Assembly: GCA_937862905.1 (NCBI GenBank)
Contig: CALMCL010000169.1
Coordinates: forward strand, 27,217 to 91,216
DNA from: an uncultured Burkholderiaceae bacterium
Lineage (GTDB): Bacteria; Pseudomonadota; Gammaproteobacteria; Burkholderiales; Burkholderiaceae
Direction of reading: 5' to 3'
DNA: 64,000 nt
The translations under genes and the position numbers were made by a program. Shown here one piece after another: positions 36,585 to 45,861 of this stretch. Below the pieces are notes generated by a model. That model did not search any database, had not been told where the DNA came from, and worked only from the letters and a program-made list of their open reading frames with translations. Position 1 is the first letter of the stretch. Each line of letters starts with the position of its first letter.

Positions 36585-37469
36585 ATGACACCTAACGCCA
36601 TCACCCGCTTTGTCTTACTCGCTGCCATCTGGGGCGGCTCGTTCTTACTGATGCGCATCATCGCACCTGTTGTCGGTGGCTTTTGGACAGCAGACCTACG
36701 ACTGGCCATCGGTGCGATGACCTTATTGCTGCTCATGTGGGCACGTAAATTGCCATTGAACCTCCAACACTGGCGACATTATGCTGTGACGGGGTTTTTA
36801 AATTGCGCGCTGCCATTTACTTTATTTGGTTTGGCGGGGCGGGTTTTGCCTGCGGGTTACTCGGCCGTACTCAACTCAACCGTACCTTTATGGGTCTCGG
36901 TATTTGGCATTTGGTTATTGAAAGACGCCATGACAGTTCAAGGTTCTTTTGCGTTGCTGCTTGGCATCATCGGCGTGTCTCTTGTGGCTCAGCCTTCGGG
37001 CGACATTCAGTTAAGTCACGCGTTCATTGGCGGCATTGCCGCGTGCACCGTTGCATCAATCTCATACGCACTGTCCGCCATTTACACAAAAACACGCGCC
37101 ATAGGCGTTTTACCGCAGGCCATGGCGACCATGTCGCAGCTTTTTGGCGCAAGCATGCTGCTGCCCATCGCACTGATTTTTAGCCCTGAGATTGGCGTCA
37201 TCACACCACAAGTGGTTGTCAGCACCATTTTGCTCGGCGCGGTTTGCTCAGGGATTGCTTTTTGGTTGTTCTATCGACTGATTGCAGAAATCGGCCCCCT
37301 GATGACCAGCGGTGTGACCTTTCTTGTGCCCCTGTTTGGCATCTTTTGGGGTTGGGTGATTTTGGACGAGCGTTTGGGTTGGAATGTATTTGCGGGTTGC
37401 GCCTTGATTATTGGCGGCGCGTTTTTATTGTATCGCAGCAATGCTCAAACTCAGAAGGCCAAAGCATGA
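36585..37469 (+). CDS. EamA/DMT superfamily transporter
   Basis: The product (294 aa) is an integral membrane protein with about ten hydrophobic segments in two EamA repeats (about 5-135 and 150-285). It shows AAIWGGSFLLMRI at the start and PLFGIFWGWVILDERLGWN near the end. Substrates of such exporters are metabolites or amino acids and cannot be predicted here. Its stop overlaps the ubiX start (ATGA), so the two are translationally coupled. Confidence 0.92.
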   Translation: MTPNAITRFVLLAAIWGGSFLLMRIIAPVVGGFWTADLRLAIGAMTLLLLMWARKLPLNLQHWRHYAVTGFLNCALPFTLFGLAGRVLPAGYSAVLNSTVPLWVSVFGIWLLKDAMTVQGSFALLLGIIGVSLVAQPSGDIQLSHAFIGGIAACTVASISYALSAIYTKTRAIGVLPQAMATMSQLFGASMLLPIALIFSPEIGVITPQVVVSTILLGAVCSGIAFWLFYRLIAEIGPLMTSGVTFLVPLFGIFWGWVILDERLGWNVFAGCALIIGGAFLLYRSNAQTQKAKA

Positions 37470-38083
37470 CCAAGGATCCACTTTCTCACAACAAGCGCCT
37501 CATCATCGCCATCACGGGTGCAACGGGTGCCGTTTTCGGCATTCGATTGCTGGATGTACTGAAAGATTTGAACGGTATTGAAACCCACCTCATCATTTCA
37601 GATGCGGGTTGGTTGACCATAGAACACGAACTGGGTTTATCAAAAGACGAGGTGCGCAACCGTGCCGATGTCGTCCACCCATCAAAAAACATTGGCGCCT
37701 CTATCGCCAGCGGCTCTTACCCATGTGACGGCATGATTGTCGCGCCATGCTCCATGAAAACACTGGCAGAAATTGCACACGGTCTGTCGGGCAACCTCAT
37801 CAGCCGTGCCGCGGACGTCACGCTCAAAGAGCGCCGTCGACTGACATTGCTTGTCCGTGAAACCCCATTGTCGTTGATTCATTTGCGCAACATGACCGCC
37901 ATCACGGAAGCGGGCGGCATCATTTTCCCGCCCGTTCCTGCATTTTACCACCAGCCCACCACATTGGATGATGTCATCAACCACACCGTGGCACGCGTGC
38001 TCGACACCCACGGCATTGACGCCAAACTTGCCCCTCGTTGGAGCAGCATCAACGCCACCCCCGAATGGCCAACCTCAAACTAA
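37466..38083 (+). CDS. ubiX: flavin prenyltransferase UbiX
   Basis: The product (205 aa) prenylates FMN to make the cofactor of UbiD decarboxylases, needed for ubiquinone synthesis. Motifs: IAITGATGAVFGIRLLDVL (phosphate/FMN loop), SGSYPCDGMIVAPCSMKTLAEIAHG, RAADVTLKERRRLTLLVRETPLS and the C-terminal FYHQPTTLDDVINHTVARVLD. The start at 37466 overlaps the EamA stop by four bases. The frame is open further upstream but only as EamA shadow. ubiD is not in the window. Confidence 0.95.
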   Translation: MTKDPLSHNKRLIIAITGATGAVFGIRLLDVLKDLNGIETHLIISDAGWLTIEHELGLSKDEVRNRADVVHPSKNIGASIASGSYPCDGMIVAPCSMKTLAEIAHGLSGNLISRAADVTLKERRRLTLLVRETPLSLIHLRNMTAITEAGGIIFPPVPAFYHQPTTLDDVINHTVARVLDTHGIDAKLAPRWSSINATPEWPTSN

Positions 38084-38092
38084 ACGCGCCCC

Positions 38093-38764
38093 ATGATCGA
38101 CCTCTCTTTACTTACTTTGGGCACTGAAGCCGCCAACCCCAAACGCATGCTCAGCCTGCCCGAAGCCATCAATGAATTGCCCAACATCACACCGAACAAC
38201 ATCAGTGATGCCACCCTTTCTGCTTATTTAAACGCTTTGTATGCGCAAGGCCGCGAACGGCACACACCCAACATCAGCCCCATCAACACCATTTTTTTGC
38301 AAAGGTTACTGGTTCAACGCCATCCCAAACACATCCTTGAAGTGGGTTGTGCCAACGGCTACTCCACTTTACGATTTTGGCAAAGCACCCGCTCATGGCA
38401 GGCACGAATCACCACGCTGGAGGTCTCCACCCCCAACATCACCGAAGCACAGCACCATTTTTCGGCCACTGGTGCGAACAACGACATCACGGTGCATGAA
38501 GGCAATGCGCTCGAACTCATGCCCCAACTGCCTCCTCAGGCTTTTGACTTTATTTTCATTGATGCACGCAAAATCTACACCTTGGATTTTTTCATTCGCG
38601 CACGCCAACTGGCCGCCCCCAATGCATTGATTGTGGTCGATGATGTCATTAAATTCAAAGACAAAATGCTCAATTTTTATGATTATTTAAAGACCGAATC
38701 CATCAACCACACGATTGAGCGCATCGACGATGATGAAGATGGTGTGATGTTGATTTACACCTGA
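38093..38764 (+). CDS. O-methyltransferase (class I SAM, O-MTase family 3 type)
   Basis: The product (223 aa) has SAM motif I ILEVGCANGYSTLRF and the motif ITTLEVSTPNITEAQHHFSATG. It also has DFIFIDARKIYTLDFFIRARQLAAPNALIVVDDVIKFK, the arrangement of catechol/caffeoyl-CoA-type O-methyltransferases. An N-terminal helical region (about 1-70) is typical. It starts 9 bp after ubiX, so it belongs to the same operon; a quinone-related substrate is possible but unproven. Confidence 0.85.
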   Translation: MIDLSLLTLGTEAANPKRMLSLPEAINELPNITPNNISDATLSAYLNALYAQGRERHTPNISPINTIFLQRLLVQRHPKHILEVGCANGYSTLRFWQSTRSWQARITTLEVSTPNITEAQHHFSATGANNDITVHEGNALELMPQLPPQAFDFIFIDARKIYTLDFFIRARQLAAPNALIVVDDVIKFKDKMLNFYDYLKTESINHTIERIDDDEDGVMLIYT

Positions 38765-38806
38765 ACCCGCAACACAAACAATAAAAACACAAGACCATAA
38801 AGTCAT

Positions 38807-38842
38807 AAAAAAAGCGGCACATCATGAGATGTGCCGCTTTTT
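38807..38842. terminator. bidirectional terminator between O-methyltransferase and ihfB
   Basis: GCGGCACATC (38814-38823) and GATGTGCCGC (38828-38837) form a perfect 10 bp stem around ATGA. It is flanked by A-run and T-run, serving both convergent genes. Confidence 0.92.
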
Positions 38843-38858
38843 GTGCAACTTTTTAAAT

Positions 38859-39155
38859 CTACTCTGAAGCCAAGCCCGATTGATCCACGCGCTCACGCAT
38901 GTCCTTACCTGCTTTAAAATGAGGTACCTTTTTTGTGGGTACGATCACTTGTTCACCGGTTTTTGGATTGCGTCCAACACGTGATGAACGGGCACTCACA
39001 GAAAAACTGCCGAATCCACGAATCTCGACGCGCTGTTCCATCGCGAGCGTATGTGAGATGGCGTCCAAAATCGCATGGGTCGCCATTTCGGCATCACGCG
39101 CGAGCAACTGCGGAAAGCGTGCGGCTAAGTTGGCGATCAATTCAGATTTGGTCAT
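38859..39155 (-). CDS. ihfB: integration host factor beta subunit
   Basis: The product (98 aa) is an HU/IHF-family DNA-bending protein; the beta subunit pairs with IhfA. Motifs: [17 protein letters not shown] and [28 protein letters not shown], the arm with the intercalating Pro. The C-terminus is [11 protein letters not shown]. Start at 39155 matches the family (frame opens at 39173). The cmk-rpsA-ihfB order is conserved. Confidence 0.96.
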   Translation of the reverse strand: MTKSELIANLAARFPQLLARDAEMATHAILDAISHTLAMEQRVEIRGFGSFSVSARSSRVGRNPKTGEQVIVPTKKVPHFKAGKDMRERVDQSGLASE

Positions 39156-39261
39156 ATCGTGTTTCCAAAACAAAGGTTCAGCTTATTGCAGCACCTGAAA
39201 CAAATTCGACTCAGATGCTGCAACGAACAGCCATTAAAACAATTTCATGCAATACAGCGGA

Positions 39262-40959
39262 TTATTGCTGTTCCAATTTGGCTTTCAACAACGCGCCCAA
39301 GTTGGTTGTGCCTGAAGATGCAGCACCTGATTGTTCAGAGATTTTATCCATGGCCGCTTTGGTTTCGACTTGATCCTTGGCTTTGATCGACAATTGAATT
39401 GAACGGCTCTTACGATCAACACTCACGATCACGGCTTCAACAGCATCGCCTTCTTTGAAGTGTGTACCTGCATCTTCAACACGGTCATTAGAAATTTCAG
39501 AAGCGCGCAAATAGGCTTCAACCTCATCAGCCAAAGTCACAACCACGCCTTTGGCTTCAACAGATTTAACTGTGCCATTGACCAAGTTGCCTTTGTCATG
39601 AATCGCAACGAAGTTCATGAATGGGTCGCCTTCGAGCTGTTTGATGCCCAAAGAAATGCGCTCTTTGTCCACATCGATAGACAAGATGATCGCTTCAACC
39701 TCTTGACCTTTTTTATAGTTGCGGATCGCCGCTTCTGGGGCTTCATTCCATGACAAATCAGACATGTGAACCAAACCGTCGATTGAACCGTCTAAGCCAA
39801 CAAACACGCCAAAGTCAGTGATTGAGCGGATGGTGCCTTTAACGTGATCGCCTTTTTTGAAGCGTGTTTCAAAGTCATCCCATGGGTTGGCTTTGCACTG
39901 TTTCATGCCCAAAGAAATACGGCGTTTAGATTCGTCGATTTCGATAACCATGACTTCAACTTCATCACCCAAAGTAACGATTTTCTTCGGATCAACGTTT
40001 TTGTTTGTCCAGTCCATTTCAGACACGTGAACCAAACCTTCGATGCCTTGTTCGATTTCAACGAACGCGCCGTAGTCAGTGATGTTGGTGACTTTACCGA
40101 ACAAGCGAGTGTTCGCTGGGTAACGGTGAGCCAAACCAGACCAAGGATCATCGCCCAATTGTTTGATGCCCAAAGACACACGGTGTTTTTCTTGATCGAA
40201 TTTCAAGATTTTTGCTTCGACTTCTTGACCAACAGTCAACACTTCTGACGGATGGCGAACACGACGCCATGCCAAATCAGTGATGTGCAACAAGCCATCG
40301 ATGCCACCCAAGTCCACGAACGCGCCATAGTCAGTGATGTTTTTAACGATGCCTTTAACCACTTGGCCTTCTTTCAATGTTTCAGCCAATTTAGCACGTT
40401 CTTCGCCCATAGTCACTTCGAGAACCGCGCGGCGGCTCAAAACGACGTTGTTGCGTTTACGATCGAGTTTAATGACTTTAAACTCCATTGTTTTGCCTTC
40501 ATAAGGCGTCAAATCTTTGATGGGGCGCAAGTCAATCAATGAGCCTGGCAAGAACGCACGGATGCTGTTCGCCATAACAGTCAAACCACCTTTGACTTTA
40601 CCTGTGATCAAACCAGAGACCAATTCGCCTGATTCCAAAGCTTTTTCCAAGCCCAACCATGCTGACAAACGTTTTGCGCGATCGCGCGACAAAACCGTGT
40701 CACCAAAGCCGTTTTCGAGCGCATCGATCGCAACCGACACGAAACCACCGACTTCTGCTTCTAATTCACCTTGATCGTTCATGAATTCTGCAACAGGAAT
40801 AAATGCTTCTGATTTCAAACCTGCGTTCACAACGACAAAATTATGGTCAATGCGCATGATTTCTGCGGTGATGACCTCGCCTGTACGCATCTCTTGACGC
40901 GCCAACGACTCTTCAAACATTGCTGCAAAACTGTCCATAGCTGGAATGGTGTTAGACAT
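39262..40959 (-). CDS. rpsA: 30S ribosomal protein bS1
   Basis: The product (565 aa) has six S1 OB-fold repeats. Repeats 3-6 are the clearest (each with [25 protein letters not shown]-like cores) and repeats 1-2 are the ribosome-binding pair. It recruits mRNAs with weak or structured leaders to the small subunit. Length and N-terminus ([12 protein letters not shown]) are typical of beta- and gammaproteobacteria. Upstream is cmk, downstream ihfB. Confidence 0.97.
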   Translation of the reverse strand: MSNTIPAMDSFAAMFEESLARQEMRTGEVITAEIMRIDHNFVVVNAGLKSEAFIPVAEFMNDQGELEAEVGGFVSVAIDALENGFGDTVLSRDRAKRLSAWLGLEKALESGELVSGLITGKVKGGLTVMANSIRAFLPGSLIDLRPIKDLTPYEGKTMEFKVIKLDRKRNNVVLSRRAVLEVTMGEERAKLAETLKEGQVVKGIVKNITDYGAFVDLGGIDGLLHITDLAWRRVRHPSEVLTVGQEVEAKILKFDQEKHRVSLGIKQLGDDPWSGLAHRYPANTRLFGKVTNITDYGAFVEIEQGIEGLVHVSEMDWTNKNVDPKKIVTLGDEVEVMVIEIDESKRRISLGMKQCKANPWDDFETRFKKGDHVKGTIRSITDFGVFVGLDGSIDGLVHMSDLSWNEAPEAAIRNYKKGQEVEAIILSIDVDKERISLGIKQLEGDPFMNFVAIHDKGNLVNGTVKSVEAKGVVVTLADEVEAYLRASEISNDRVEDAGTHFKEGDAVEAVIVSVDRKSRSIQLSIKAKDQVETKAAMDKISEQSGAASSGTTNLGALLKAKLEQQ

Positions 40960-41080
40960 TATATAAGTTCACTTAAAAAACACATGAGACATGGGGCGGG
41001 CGCAGGATGCGCGTCGCAAAAAACCCACAAATCACGGAGTTGATAAAAGAATGTCCTGCTTTTTAACCGACGCTCGTCCA

Positions 41081-41800
41081 TTAAGCAGCGGGCACATTCA
41101 CTTGCTCTGCGTACAGCTTGAGCACCACATCGACCGTTTGCTCCAAGGTCAAATCAGATGAGTCCAGTATATACGCGCCTTGCGCAGGCTTCAATGGCGC
41201 ATGCTCACGCGCCATATCGCGCGCGTCTCGGTCATTCAAATCATTCACAAGGTTGTCCATATTAGCAGAAAAACCTTTTGCTATCAATTGTTTATAGCGT
41301 CTTTCCGCCCTTACCGCCGCACTCGCGGTCAAAAACACCTTGAGCGGGGCCTCTGGGAAGACGACACTGCCCATGTCTCGCCCATCAGCCACCAATCCTT
41401 TACCCTGTGCAAAAGCACGCTGGCGATCAAGCAATGCTGTGCGTAAACAAGCACAGACGGCGATTTTGGAGGCCATGTTGCCCACTTCTTCGTCACGAAT
41501 GTCTTGTGCAACATTTTCTTCTTTTAAAAAAATGTCTTCCCCCACAAACGATACGTCTAAATTCGCAGCCCACGCGACCAAATACGCCTCATCTGCCGCA
41601 CTCAGCACGCGACTCACCTGCCACCCCGAACGCAAGGCGATCAATGCAACCAGACGATATAAGGCACCGCTGTCTAAATATGCAAAACCCAAATGGGCGG
41701 CAAGCACTTGTGCAACGGCACCTTTTCCTGAAGCCGTTGGCCCATCCAAGGTGATGACGAAGGGAGTTGAATCTGATGGGTGGCGATGTGTTTGCAGCAT
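41081..41800 (-). CDS. cmk: cytidylate kinase
   Basis: The product (239 aa) phosphorylates CMP and dCMP. The P-loop is GPTASGKG near residue 20, followed by FAYLDSGALYRLVALIAL, VADGRDMGSVVFP and SAAVRAERRYKQL. Among in-frame starts (41830, 41818, 41800) I chose 41800 because AGGAAAA precedes it and the family begins shortly before the P-loop. Confidence 0.95.
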   Translation of the reverse strand: MLQTHRHPSDSTPFVITLDGPTASGKGAVAQVLAAHLGFAYLDSGALYRLVALIALRSGWQVSRVLSAADEAYLVAWAANLDVSFVGEDIFLKEENVAQDIRDEEVGNMASKIAVCACLRTALLDRQRAFAQGKGLVADGRDMGSVVFPEAPLKVFLTASAAVRAERRYKQLIAKGFSANMDNLVNDLNDRDARDMAREHAPLKPAQGAYILDSSDLTLEQTVDVVLKLYAEQVNVPAA

Positions 41801-41866
41801 ACGGGTTTTCCTAGACATGAATGGCCGCATTATATAACAACATCAATGACTTATGTTCTTGACAGG

Positions 41867-41902
41867 CAAAAAAAAGACCGCCCGTCCATGAGGTGCAGTC
41901 TT
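41867..41902 (-). terminator. rho-independent terminator of the cupredoxin gene
   Basis: On the minus strand AAGACTGC (41902-41895) and GCGGTCTT (41881-41874) pair with one G-U and are followed by eight T residues. Confidence 0.8.
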
Positions 41903-41961
41903 GGTTCCGCCGCCGTTTGCTTCTTTTTGATATGCGCCACCAGCTTTTTTATTGCTATCCC

Positions 41962-42300
41962 TCACTCGGCAATGATTGTCCCTTGCGCGGTGTCTCGACT
42001 GAATTGACCAAAAAAATTATAAGAGCCCACATTGAGGGGATCAACTTGAATGACCTGACGCGAACCGCCAGCCACTGTTTTTTCAAAACACATGGACTCA
42101 CTGGCGGGATCTTCAGAGGTTTTATCGGTGTTGATGAAAACGATCTTAAAAGGCACACCCGCAGGCACTTTGGTGACGCTTGGATAAAAGCGATGGTCTT
42201 TGATCGTGATGTTAATCGACACATCTTCCGCATGAGCCACCGAGGCGAACAAAAACAAGCCCAACCACAAACTGGTCGCGACCATTTTCATTTTACTCAT
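41962..42300 (-). CDS. exported cupredoxin-domain protein
   Basis: The product (112 aa) has a signal peptide (MVATSLWLGLFLFASVAHA) and a small cupredoxin domain: INITIKDHRFYPSVTKVPAGVPFKIVFIN, then SESMCFEKTV and GSYNFFGQFSRDTAQGTIIAE. The usual type-1 copper C-terminal His/Met ligands are not obvious, as in the cupredoxin-like proteins paired with iron or copper transporters. It lies 33 bp after slmA and may share its transcript. Confidence 0.8.
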   Translation of the reverse strand: MSKMKMVATSLWLGLFLFASVAHAEDVSINITIKDHRFYPSVTKVPAGVPFKIVFINTDKTSEDPASESMCFEKTVAGGSRQVIQVDPLNVGSYNFFGQFSRDTAQGTIIAE

Positions 42301-42333
42301 GAGGAAAATTGTAGAGTGGGTCATATCAACACG

Positions 42334-42951
42334 TCAACGCATGGGATTCAAAGTAAACCAAGCCGCATCATAAGCATCGTCGGGCATGCGCTTAAAACCG
42401 CTGCGCACGAAACCATGCCAGCGCCCCACCACCCAAGACATCAACATGTCGCTGTACACTCCAACCTCAACAGCAGGCATCCAAAGCTCCTCTACGGCGG
42501 CATTACGCAATGTTTGTTTCAACGTCGCAGACAGCCGTTCAATCAACTGAGTGATCCGTTGTTGCAGCCGTTCATGCTCATTGACCAAAGCATCACCAAT
42601 CATGACACGCGCCATACCTGGATTTTTTTGAGCAAAAACCAACAGCACCAACACCATTTTTTTCAACTGTTCATTTGCAGGTGCATCACTGGCTGCAATT
42701 TGATTGAGCAAGCCAAACAAACTGGACTCAATGAACTCAATCAAACCTTCAAACATCTGTGCTTTACTCGCAAAATGACGATACAGTGCCGCTTCAGAAA
42801 CGCCCAAAGACTTTGCCAAACCCGCTGTTGTGATCTTATCACCGGCTGGATTTTCCAGCATGTGTGCTAAAGTTTGCAGGATTTGTATGCGTCGTTCACC
42901 CTTGGCTGGACGCGTTTTTTTTGCAGTGTCTTGTTCGGGCAATTCATCCAT
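42334..42951 (-). CDS. slmA: nucleoid occlusion factor SlmA (TetR family)
   Basis: The product (205 aa) has a TetR helix-turn-helix (RRIQILQTLAHMLE, ITTAGLAKSLGVSEAALYRHFASKAQMFEGLIEFIESSLF). The all-helical C-terminal domain reads FAQKNPGMARVMIGDALVNEHERLQQRI. Both parts match E. coli SlmA closely in wording and spacing. It blocks FtsZ assembly over the nucleoid by binding SBS sites. A longer N-terminus (PEQDTAKKTRPAKGER) is basic. Confidence 0.9.
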   Translation of the reverse strand: MDELPEQDTAKKTRPAKGERRIQILQTLAHMLENPAGDKITTAGLAKSLGVSEAALYRHFASKAQMFEGLIEFIESSLFGLLNQIAASDAPANEQLKKMVLVLLVFAQKNPGMARVMIGDALVNEHERLQQRITQLIERLSATLKQTLRNAAVEELWMPAVEVGVYSDMLMSWVVGRWHGFVRSGFKRMPDDAYDAAWFTLNPMR

Positions 42952-43085
42952 GAGGCATCCAAAATTAGTAAAGTGCGAAATTGTAACCGATTCTAAAGGC
43001 CAGAATTAAGTAAAAACCCTTTTTTCGCACCAATCACTGTATAAATTTTTTGAATAAATGACAACCAACGCGATATTAGAAAATA

Positions 43086-44798
43086 TCACGAAAGCGATGA
43101 CAAAGAAAGCATTTCGCGCGCATGATGGCGAGTGGTGGCACTGATGTCCACGCCGCCCAACATGCGAGCCACCTCTTCTATGCGTTCTTCAGTGTTGAGG
43201 ATCTGAATCTGTGATGTGGTGACATTGTCACGAGTTGACTTGGACACCTGCCAATGGTGCTCCCCCTGAGCGGCCACTTGGGGTAAATGGGTGACACACA
43301 ACACCTGCCGCTCTTGCCCCAATTGGGCCAGCAATTTGCCCACCACTTCAGCCACCGCCCCACCAATGCCAGAGTCCACCTCATCAAAAATCAAGGTGGG
43401 CACTGGATTTGCAGCGCTGGTGATGACCGACAGAGCCAAGCTGATGCGTGCCAGCTCTCCACCCGAAGCCACTTTATTGAGCGCTTGCAAAGCCACGCCA
43501 GCATGACCGGCCACCTTGAACTCAATGGCATCCATGCCATGTGCGGCGGGAGCCGCCTCACTCAACTCAATGTCAAATTGCCCGCCAGTCATGTTGAGGG
43601 TCTGCATGCTGGCCGTGACGGCCGTCGATAATTTTCTTGCGGCCACCGTGCGCGATGTGCGCAAAGCCAAAGCCTGCTGTTGATAAACCGCCGCCGTGGC
43701 CTTTTCCTGCGCAATCAGTTGCTCAATGTCAAGCCCCTGCTGTAGATCCTGCAATTGGGATTGTAAATGCAGCCAATGCGCGTGCAAGTCCTCAGGTGCA
43801 ATGCGAAACTTGCGCGCCTGCTCATGCCAATCACCCAAACGTGCATCAAGTGCCAACCAAGTGCCTTCATCCAAGTCGGTGCGCTGAGCGTAACTGTTCA
43901 ACAGTTGACCCGCTTCTTGCACATTGATCACCGCCACATCCAGCATCTCAAGCGCTTCATTCAAACGCTCATCCAAACGCGCCAAAGGCGTCAGCGCTTG
44001 CAGCTGCTCGCTCAGTTGATCGACCACAGAGGCCTCAACCTCGGTCAATTGGTGAGCAACACTGGCCGTCCCTTGAATCAAGGTGCTGGCATGCGCAAGG
44101 CGCGTGTGTTCCGTCAACAAATGATCCCACTCATCGGCTTGTGGTGCCAACGCATTCAAACCATCCAGCTGCCATGTGAGCGTTTCAAGCTTGTCCATCA
44201 ACTCAGCCGCATCAGTTTCAGCGCCATCACGTAATTTTTTGGCCGCTTGCCATGCACTGAACGCGGCATGCACCGCGCTGCGCAACTCAAACAGCTCAGC
44301 ATGCTCATCCAGCAACTCGCGCTGCGCAGAAACCTTCAACTGCTGTTGGCGCGCATGTTCGTCGAGCAGCTCACGTTGAGCCGATGATTTCAATAATTGT
44401 TGGTGGGCATGTTGCCCATGAATGTGCACCAGCTGTTCGCCCAACTCACGCAGTTGCCCAAGCGTCGCACTGATGCCATTGATGAACGCACGGCTTTTAC
44501 CCTGCGCGTCAATCGTTCGACGAATTAAAATCACATCATCGTCACCCGCCAAACCCGCTTCTTCAAGCCACGCCATCAAAGCAGGGCTGCTGTTGAATTC
44601 GGCGCTGACTTCCGCTTTTTCTGCCCCCTGAGCCACCATATTGACATCGGCACGATCGCCCAGCAGCAAACCGATGGCATCGAGCACAATGGATTTTCCC
44701 GCCCCTGTTTCGCCTGTCAGCACCGTAAAACCAGACTCTATGTCCAAGTCCAAGGCTTTAACAATCACAAAGTGACGAAGGGAAAGGCGGGTCAACAT
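43086..44798 (-). CDS. recN: DNA repair protein RecN with internal duplication
   Basis: The product (570 aa) is an SMC-like ATPase acting in double-strand break repair. Head motifs: GETGAGKSIVLDAIGLLLGDRAD (Walker A), FINGISATLGQLRELGEQLVHIHGQHAHQ, the ABC signature VASGGELARISLALS and Walker B PTLIFDEVDSGIGG. A coiled coil lies between. Near residue 135 an 18-residue segment (SAQRELLDEHA) occurs twice in tandem, encoded by 44299-44352 and 44353-44406. nadK is 12 bp upstream in the same operon. Confidence 0.95.
   Translation of the reverse strand: MLTRLSLRHFVIVKALDLDIESGFTVLTGETGAGKSIVLDAIGLLLGDRADVNMVAQGAEKAEVSAEFNSSPALMAWLEEAGLAGDDDVILIRRTIDAQGKSRAFINGISATLGQLRELGEQLVHIHGQHAHQQLLKSSAQRELLDEHARQQQLKVSAQRELLDEHAELFELRSAVHAAFSAWQAAKKLRDGAETDAAELMDKLETLTWQLDGLNALAPQADEWDHLLTEHTRLAHASTLIQGTASVAHQLTEVEASVVDQLSEQLQALTPLARLDERLNEALEMLDVAVINVQEAGQLLNSYAQRTDLDEGTWLALDARLGDWHEQARKFRIAPEDLHAHWLHLQSQLQDLQQGLDIEQLIAQEKATAAVYQQQALALRTSRTVAARKLSTAVTASMQTLNMTGGQFDIELSEAAPAAHGMDAIEFKVAGHAGVALQALNKVASGGELARISLALSVITSAANPVPTLIFDEVDSGIGGAVAEVVGKLLAQLGQERQVLCVTHLPQVAAQGEHHWQVSKSTRDNVTTSQIQILNTEERIEEVARMLGGVDISATTRHHAREMLSLSSLS
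44299..44406 (-). repeat. 54 bp tandem duplication within recN
   Basis: Two adjacent 54 bp units keep 15 of 18 residues identical, but about a third of the bases differ by eye. The duplication is therefore old and its protein sequence has been maintained. Confidence 0.8.
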
Positions 44799-44810
44799 AG
44801 ACGTATTCGC

Positions 44811-45740
44811 TTAAGCTGGGCGTGCAGGATTGAGTTGCCAATTGAGCTTTTGACGCAAGGTGGCAAAATAATTGTATGACTTTGGATGCCAGAAAATGCA
44901 TTTATACGGCGCTTGCACCACGCGGACAATGTCGCCACTGCGCGCTTCTGCGTAACCATGCACATCAAAATGCACCACAGCCTCTTTGAATGACACAATT
45001 TCAATGTCAACCACGCTGTCATTGGGCAACACAATTGGACGATTCGACAGCGACTGAGGGGCAACTGAAGCGATGGTGATGCCCGCCAACTTGGGATGCA
45101 AAATCGGGCCATTGGCCGCCAAAGAGTACGCAGTAGAGCCTGTAGGCGTGGCAATGATCAAGGAGTCCGCGCGCTCGGTGTACATGAATTGGTCGTTCAC
45201 GGCGACATTTAAATCCAGCATCCCTCCCAAACCTGTGCGGCCGACCACCACGTCATTCAACGCCGTGCCTTCGTAGATCACTTCGCCATCCCGTATGATT
45301 TGTGCATGCAACAAATCACGCGCCTCAGCATCGTACGATTGATCGTACAATATTTCGCGCAACACCGACGGCGCATCAGCCAAAGAAATATCCGTGATGA
45401 AGCCAAGATGGCCTTGGTTAATGCCCACCAAAGGGATGTGATACGGCGCGACACGGCGTGCAACGCCCAACATGGTGCCGTCACCACCGACCGCAATCAT
45501 GACGTCGGCACAGTTGCCAATGTCGTGCAAATTCACACTTGGAAACTGTTTTAGATTAAAGTGCTGTGAGGTTTTTTCCTCAATGATGACCGCTTTGCCC
45601 AAGCCCAAAACGGTTTGAATCACTTGCAACAAGGGCTCAACGGATGTGTCTGACTGCAAGCGCCCAGCAAGTGCGACCGTTCGAATGTCAGAGGCTTGCA
45701 AGCGCAAATCAGCAGTGGATGTGATGAGAAAATCGTTCAT
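44811..45740 (-). CDS. nadK: NAD kinase
   Basis: The product (309 aa) phosphorylates NAD to NADP. The catalytic GGDGT motif is in MIAVGGDGTMLGVARRVA, followed by INQGHLGFITDI, ALNDVVVGRTG, the NAD-binding STPTGSTAY-like IATPTGSTAYSLAANGPILHP and ISFKEAVVHFDVHGY. Divergent from hrcA and directly upstream of recN, a conserved trio in betaproteobacteria. Confidence 0.96.
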   Translation of the reverse strand: MNDFLITSTADLRLQASDIRTVALAGRLQSDTSVEPLLQVIQTVLGLGKAVIIEEKTSQHFNLKQFPSVNLHDIGNCADVMIAVGGDGTMLGVARRVAPYHIPLVGINQGHLGFITDISLADAPSVLREILYDQSYDAEARDLLHAQIIRDGEVIYEGTALNDVVVGRTGLGGMLDLNVAVNDQFMYTERADSLIIATPTGSTAYSLAANGPILHPKLAGITIASVAPQSLSNRPIVLPNDSVVDIEIVSFKEAVVHFDVHGYAEARSGDIVRVVQAPYKCIFWHPKSYNYFATLRQKLNWQLNPARPA

Positions 45741-45861
45741 GGCGTGATTGTAATGGAATGCAGTGGTTTGTGCCAGCGGCTGGACAAATCATTTCTCGAA
45801 AATCAACGCAGAGCCTAAACAGTCACGTTACAATAAACATCATCATTCTCGACAGACCACC

